Source of the DNA: an uncultured Clostridia bacterium
GTDB lineage: Bacteria; Bacillota_A; Clostridia; Christensenellales; CAG-138
NCBI GenBank assembly: GCA_947302865.1
Contig: CAMYWS010000035.1
Location: forward strand, 1 to 8,935
DNA: 8,935 nt
Direction of reading: 5' to 3'
The notes under the pieces: model-generated
The model's input: only the letters and a program-made list of their open reading frames with translations
The model's database searches: none
Told to the model about the DNA's origin: nothing
Shown here: piece by piece, positions 6,385 to 8,935 of the stretch
Layout: every line of letters begins with the position of its first letter
Position numbering within the stretch: position 1 is the first letter of the stretch
Translations under genes and position numbers: made by a program

Positions 6385-6412
6385 AAAAAAGCGCCGCAGT
6401 CGCGGCGCTTTT
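6385..6412. terminator. Bidirectional intrinsic terminator
   Basis: AAAAGCGCCGC (6387-6397), AGTC loop, GCGGCGCTTTT (6402-6412): an 11-bp stem beginning 11 bases after the double-GNAT stop. On the plus strand it ends in TTTT; on the minus strand it is followed by TTTTTT (6390-6385), which is stronger. It can end the plus-strand cluster and also any minus-strand transcript from the AT-rich region to its right. A near-identical copy lies at 7971-7996. Confidence 0.85.
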
Positions 6413-6529
6413 GCTCTATAATCATTAATGAAAATAATCGGATTCTTTTATATCTCTTCTTGGTATAGTACCCCTTACCCCAGGAACTTGAAGATTCCTT
6501 TGGCTATTGTTTTTCACACAAATATTATA
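6385..6529 (-). ncRNA. Possible small transcript (sRNA or small-peptide mRNA), tentative
   Basis: On the minus strand an extended -10 TGGTATAAT (TATAAT at 6524-6529) is followed by about 130 AT-rich bases and then the T6 intrinsic terminator at 6385-6412, the layout of a compact transcription unit. No convincing -35 box is visible 17 bases upstream, where the hairpin at 6535-6573 sits. The predicted transcript has short hairpins GGAAT/GTTCC (around 6484-6499) and GGTA/TACC (around 6464-6474). No known RNA family was recognised. The alternative is that this is only spacer. Confidence 0.25.
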
Positions 6530-6535
6530 CCACAT
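6425..6535 (-). CDS. Possible 36-residue small ORF, unrecognised
   Basis: ATG at 6535 to TAA at 6425 would encode a 36-residue basic peptide starting MWYNICVKNN and ending RDIKESDYFH. It is preceded by GGGAG about eight bases upstream, embedded in the 3' arm of the hairpin at 6535-6573, so its ribosome site could be sequestered. The same frame is open upstream to a TAA at 6578, and beyond that stop continues into a 34-codon frame, so the piece may also be a decayed remnant of a longer coding region. No family was recognised. It overlaps the putative minus-strand promoter, which argues against both being functional together. Confidence 0.25.
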   Translation of the reverse strand: MWYNICVKNNSQRNLQVPGVRGTIPRRDIKESDYFH

Positions 6536-6573
6536 AGCAAAGACTCCCGGGACTTTTCCCGAGAGTCTTGCTA
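6535..6573. other. Long imperfect hairpin
   Basis: The left arm TAGCAAAGACTC (6535-6546) pairs with GAGTCTTGCTA (6563-6573) with one bulged A. A C/A mismatch follows, then CGGGA/TCCCG (6548-6552/6557-6561) around a CTTT loop. It has no adjacent T-tract on either strand, so it is not a canonical terminator, although it lies about 115 bases downstream of the lipoprotein stop and could act as a transcript-end stabiliser or attenuator. Confidence 0.55.
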
Positions 6574-6577
6574 TTTC

Positions 6578-6682
6578 TTATTGGGCCTTTTTTAACAGCC
6601 CCTTTGCGTCTGTTTTCATAAAGATTCTTTTCCGCAAACGGTCTGAACCGAAACGCTTTTCTACTTCGGCTGCCGATCGCAT
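6578..6682 (-). CDS. Possible 34-residue small ORF after the lipoprotein gene, unrecognised
   Basis: ATG at 6682, four bases past the lipoprotein stop and in another frame, opens a 34-residue Lys/Arg-rich frame (MRSAAEVEKR... ending LLKKAQ) that stops at TAA 6578. There is no ribosome site, so it would depend on translational coupling. The frame continues beyond this stop into the open frame containing the 36-residue ORF, which hints at one old coding sequence broken by a single stop. It may simply be spacer; nothing else is visible in 6574-6686. Confidence 0.2.
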   Translation of the reverse strand: MRSAAEVEKRFGSDRLRKRIFMKTDAKGLLKKAQ

Positions 6683-6686
6683 GGAG

Positions 6687-7766
6687 TCACTTGAATTGAA
6701 TGTGATCCGTAAAGTGATCCATGACTTCTCGGATCGCAGAGAAATTCAACGCTTCGTCCTCGTCCGGACAATAGAAGTTGAGCCGATACCCTACGCCGGA
6801 GGGCGTTACGGCAGCGATCTCTGTTGCGCTTGCGCCCAAACTCGCCCTTTCCAGCACCTTTACCGTCTGTCCGCCGATCTCCGAATCATAAAAGTTTGCC
6901 TCGATATTGGATTCGGCGAGTCCCTGATAGCGCTCCTCCAAGGTGGTACGGTAATCGACGCCGCATACGACTTCGATGTAGCAATACGCATCCCCGTCGC
7001 GGTGGGGCTGTTCGATCGTATAGACGGTATACTGCGAATTCAGCGTAATAACCCTCCAATCGGCAGGGATCTCCGTCGTAAACAGATCACATGCAAAGGG
7101 AACATATCCGTCAGAGACCGCCAAACGTTCGTCGCCGTATTCTTCCGTTCCCTCATACGGATCCTCGTCATACGGCTCATCGAAATAGATACCGAGCGCT
7201 TCGGGGGTGAACGGCGCGGTAAAACTGCCGTTCAGTTCCTTGGCAAACTGCAGGACGTCTTCGATCGTCGACCATCTGGCGATCGCTTCGCCGTCCCGAT
7301 CCTTCGTCGAAACATAGAGCAGACCTTCGATCGCTTCGCCGAACACAACGTCGTCCTCGTGATATGCTTCGAGTTGTGTACCCTCATAGTCGTAGATCGT
7401 GCCGTAACAGACGTCTGCGCGCACGAACGTCATGATCCCGTCCTTAAAGAAAAGCGCCACGCTGTTATCCGCATCTTTGAGCATCCATGCCGTTCCCTCC
7501 AACGAGTCCGGCGTCGCTTCCGTAACCGTCGTCGGATTCTCTGTGATATTCTCCGGCGGCAAACGCCAACCGGACACTACATCGTTGCTCTCCGCATCGT
7601 TGCTTTGGCTGTTGTCGCTCTCAGCGCTTCCGCCCTGTACGATTGTGATCGTTTCCTGTTCCGGTTTCTGCTCGGTTTTCTGCTCGGTTGCAGCTTTGCC
7701 GCAGGCGATAAAAGCAAGGCACAAAGCCACGATCGGTATCACGAAAAATACGATCCTTTTGTTCAC
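6687..7766 (-). CDS. Predicted lipoprotein of unknown function
   Basis: A 359-residue secreted, lipid-anchored protein. The GTG start at 7766 is chosen because a strong GGAGG (7776-7780) precedes it and the codons open with NKR, a hydrophobic stretch (residues 5-20) and a lipobox-like FIAC with Cys22. An upstream in-frame ATG at 7856 would run through the promoter and bury the signal peptide. After Cys22 comes a flexible linker (about 24-88) with TEQK/PEQE repeats and Ser/Asn/Asp-rich sequence. A small beta-rich domain (about 90-165) starting LEGTAWMLKDADNSVALFF resembles lipocalin-like 'GTW' folds. An acidic segment follows (195-212) and then a C-terminal domain (about 220-359) containing four Cys in CDLF, YCYIEVVC and FYC contexts that could form disulfides. 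No family was recognised. Base composition is more AT-rich than its neighbours. Confidence 0.8.
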   Translation of the reverse strand: MNKRIVFFVIPIVALCLAFIACGKAATEQKTEQKPEQETITIVQGGSAESDNSQSNDAESNDVVSGWRLPPENITENPTTVTEATPDSLEGTAWMLKDADNSVALFFKDGIMTFVRADVCYGTIYDYEGTQLEAYHEDDVVFGEAIEGLLYVSTKDRDGEAIARWSTIEDVLQFAKELNGSFTAPFTPEALGIYFDEPYDEDPYEGTEEYGDERLAVSDGYVPFACDLFTTEIPADWRVITLNSQYTVYTIEQPHRDGDAYCYIEVVCGVDYRTTLEERYQGLAESNIEANFYDSEIGGQTVKVLERASLGASATEIAAVTPSGVGYRLNFYCPDEDEALNFSAIREVMDHFTDHIQFK

Positions 7767-7818
7767 GATATCCCTCCTCCTTGGAAAGCAAGACCTTTCG
7801 GCATGTGTAATAATATAT

Positions 7819-7847
7819 ATATTATAATCTTCGTGCTTGAAAACCAA
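7819..7847 (-). promoter_or_regulatory. Promoter region of the lipoprotein gene
   Basis: On the minus strand TTGGTT (7842-7847) is followed after 17 bases by TAATAT (7819-7824). A perfect TATAAT overlaps at 7821-7826 but with a 15-base spacer. The surroundings are very AT-rich. The leader before the GTG at 7766 would be about 45 bases. Confidence 0.5.
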
Positions 7848-7970
7848 CTGTTTCATTTTTTATACCGTTCCTTTATTTATGAATGATTATGCCACAAGTG
7901 TACATTACAACAACTATAAAGTCAATACAAACGGGGATTGGCGCAAACCGGATTTATTGCAAATTACAGT

Positions 7971-7996
7971 AAAAGCGCCGCAGCCGCGGCGCTTTT
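7971..7996. terminator. Intrinsic terminator of the flavodoxin transcript
   Basis: AAAAGCGCCGC (7971-7981), AGCC loop, GCGGCGCTTTT (7986-7996), 14 bases beyond the flavodoxin stop. On the minus strand the stem ends in TTTT. Over 29 bases (7971-7999) it matches 6387-6415 except for one loop base. The remaining spacer at 7857-7970 is AT-rich with no gene or clear signal. Confidence 0.85.
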
Positions 7997-8009
7997 GCTA
8001 TGCTCCTGT

Positions 8010-8486
8010 TTACAGCGGCAGAGTCCGGACCCAGTCCTTGAGCTCGCGCTCGGAGACCTTGGGCGGGAAGACACGGCCCGGCAGGACCTTTGCCTTCGAA
8101 AGCTCCGCCATGCGGGCGGGCGCCTTGCCGAGGCCCGAGCCGCCGGAGGTGGCAAAGGGGATGATCGTCTTGCCGGTGAAATCGTACGCCTCGAGGAACG
8201 TGTCAATGATCGACGGCTCTCTGTACCACCAGATCGGAAAGCCGACGAAGATGATGTCGTATTCGCCGACGGGAATATCCTTTTTCGCCAGCGCCGGGCG
8301 GGCGTTTTCGTCCTTCATTTCAAGCGTGCTGCGGGAATTTTTGTCCATCCAGTTCAGGTCCGCGTCGCTGTACGGCGTTTCGGGCGCGATCTCGCAAAGT
8401 TCTGCGCCGACGCCCTCCGCAAGACGCGCCGCAACCTCGGCGGTCACGCCGCTTGCGGAAAAATACGTTACCAATGATTTGATCAT
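8010..8486 (-). CDS. Flavodoxin (Flavodoxin_4-type)
   Basis: A 158-residue FMN-binding electron carrier or small flavin oxidoreductase of the cytoplasm. The FMN phosphate loop SASGVT is at residues 10-15, a variant of the usual S/TxTGNT. The flavin-flanking loops are FPIWWYREP (83-91), with aromatic Trp/Tyr to stack on the isoalloxazine, and ATSGGSGLG (112-120). Length fits the compact family. The ATG at 8486 has AAGGAAG at 8495-8501, overlapping the stop of the upstream dehydrogenase gene, so the two are probably co-transcribed with coupled translation. Context suggests redox metabolism, possibly supplying or accepting electrons, but the partner is not evident. Confidence 0.92.
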   Translation of the reverse strand: MIKSLVTYFSASGVTAEVAARLAEGVGAELCEIAPETPYSDADLNWMDKNSRSTLEMKDENARPALAKKDIPVGEYDIIFVGFPIWWYREPSIIDTFLEAYDFTGKTIIPFATSGGSGLGKAPARMAELSKAKVLPGRVFPPKVSERELKDWVRTLPL

Positions 8487-8499
8487 ACTGCGTTCTTCC

Positions 8500-8935
8500 T
8501 TATAAACTCTCTTTCAAGATCTGCACGACCTCATCGCGCGTCAGCGTGTGATAGCCCGTGCCCTCCATGAGGATCGTCGCGTCCGCGATCCCCTCGATCA
8601 TGTCTTCCGTCGCGCCGAGATCGTGCAGCGTTACGGCGACGCCGATCTCCTTCATCCATGCGTGCATGGCGCAAAGTCCCTCGTCCGCAATCTGTTCGTT
8701 CGTCTTGCCCGCGGGATCGACGCGCCAGACCTCCTTGGCAAACCGCACGAATTTCGGCAGTCCGTACGGCAGGATAAGCCGGTAGTACGGCAGCGACACC
8801 GCGGCGAGCGTCAGCCCGTGCGTTGCGTCGGTGTACGCGCCGAGCGCCTGCCCCAGCATATGCACCATCCAGTCCTCGGCTTTGCCGCAGCCGATCAGAT
8901 TGTTCAGCGCCCACGTCGCCGCCCACATGATGTTC
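8500..8935 (-). CDS. Iron-containing alcohol dehydrogenase, C-terminal part (cut by window edge)
   Basis: The visible 144 C-terminal residues belong to the group III Fe-dependent alcohol dehydrogenases (BDH/YqhD-like, normally about 385-390 residues), which reduce aldehydes or oxidise alcohols with NAD(P)H. NIMWAATWALNNLIGCGKAEDW is split across the edge region. The two metal-ligand His of the C-terminal domain are in WMVHMLGQ (codon 8860-8862) and DATHG (codon 8818-8820), spaced 14 residues as in FucO His263/His277. The intermediate His of FucO (267) is Gln here. The Asp and first His ligands lie outside the window. It stops 13 bases before the flavodoxin start and is the upstream gene of that pair. 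Substrate is unknown. Confidence 0.93.
   Translation of the reverse strand, partial: NIMWAATWALNNLIGCGKAEDWMVHMLGQALGAYTDATHGLTLAAVSLPYYRLILPYGLPKFVRFAKEVWRVDPAGKTNEQIADEGLCAMHAWMKEIGVAVTLHDLGATEDMIEGIADATILMEGTGYHTLTRDEVVQILKESL

Noticed and set aside
7767..7856. Upstream ATG extending the lipoprotein by 30 residues
   Set aside because: It would place the promoter inside the gene and bury the signal peptide; the GTG at 7766 has a strong ribosome site.
6507..7886. Plus-strand open frame of 459 codons
   Set aside because: It covers the complement of the lipoprotein, which has a ribosome site, signal peptide and promoter; the plus-strand frame has none and begins inside a spacer.

Overview
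The window is GC-rich chromosomal DNA that looks like a Gram-positive, Clostridia-type bacterium, probably a gut Christensenellales/Oscillospirales relative. This rests on strong AGGAGG-type ribosome-binding sites, sigma-A-like promoters with TGn-extended -10 boxes, a Gram-positive-style lipoprotein, a clostridial M3 peptidase and Fe-alcohol dehydrogenase, and a hairpin-rich intergenic repeat of a kind common in such genomes. The taxonomic call is an inference.

Layout. (1) Positions 1-1304, minus strand: the first 434 residues of an M3-family zinc oligopeptidase, running off the left edge. (2) Positions 1357-1456: divergent promoters, one for the peptidase and one for the rightward cluster. 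(3) Positions 1491-5083, plus strand: six closely packed genes for a CPT-like phosphotransferase, an FMN-reductase-fold flavoprotein with four clustered cysteines, a YdeI/OmdA-family protein, an SDR oxidoreductase, a GNAT acetyltransferase and a Nudix hydrolase. Two junctions overlap by ATGA, so this is very probably one operon. (4) Positions 5084-5419: a non-coding spacer holding a palindromic multi-hairpin repeat, a half-copy of it and a candidate promoter. (5) Positions 5420-6376: a tandem double-GNAT protein, followed by an intrinsic terminator. (6) Positions 6413-7970: a visibly more AT-rich block with a possible small-RNA or small-ORF locus and a minus-strand lipoprotein of unknown function. 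It is bracketed by two near-identical 29-nt terminators. (7) Positions 8010-8935, minus strand: a flavodoxin and the C-terminal part of an iron-containing alcohol dehydrogenase, with the dehydrogenase upstream in the same apparent operon.

The plus-strand cluster is a collection of small modifying enzymes (phosphotransferase, acetyltransferases, Nudix, oxidoreductases) typical of detoxification or housekeeping accretions. No single pathway is evident. No CRISPR array, tRNA, rRNA, transposase, phage gene or clear defence system was seen. The most unusual material is non-coding: the palindromic repeat, the duplicated terminator around an AT-rich block, and the hairpin/promoter/small-ORF arrangement at 6385-6575.
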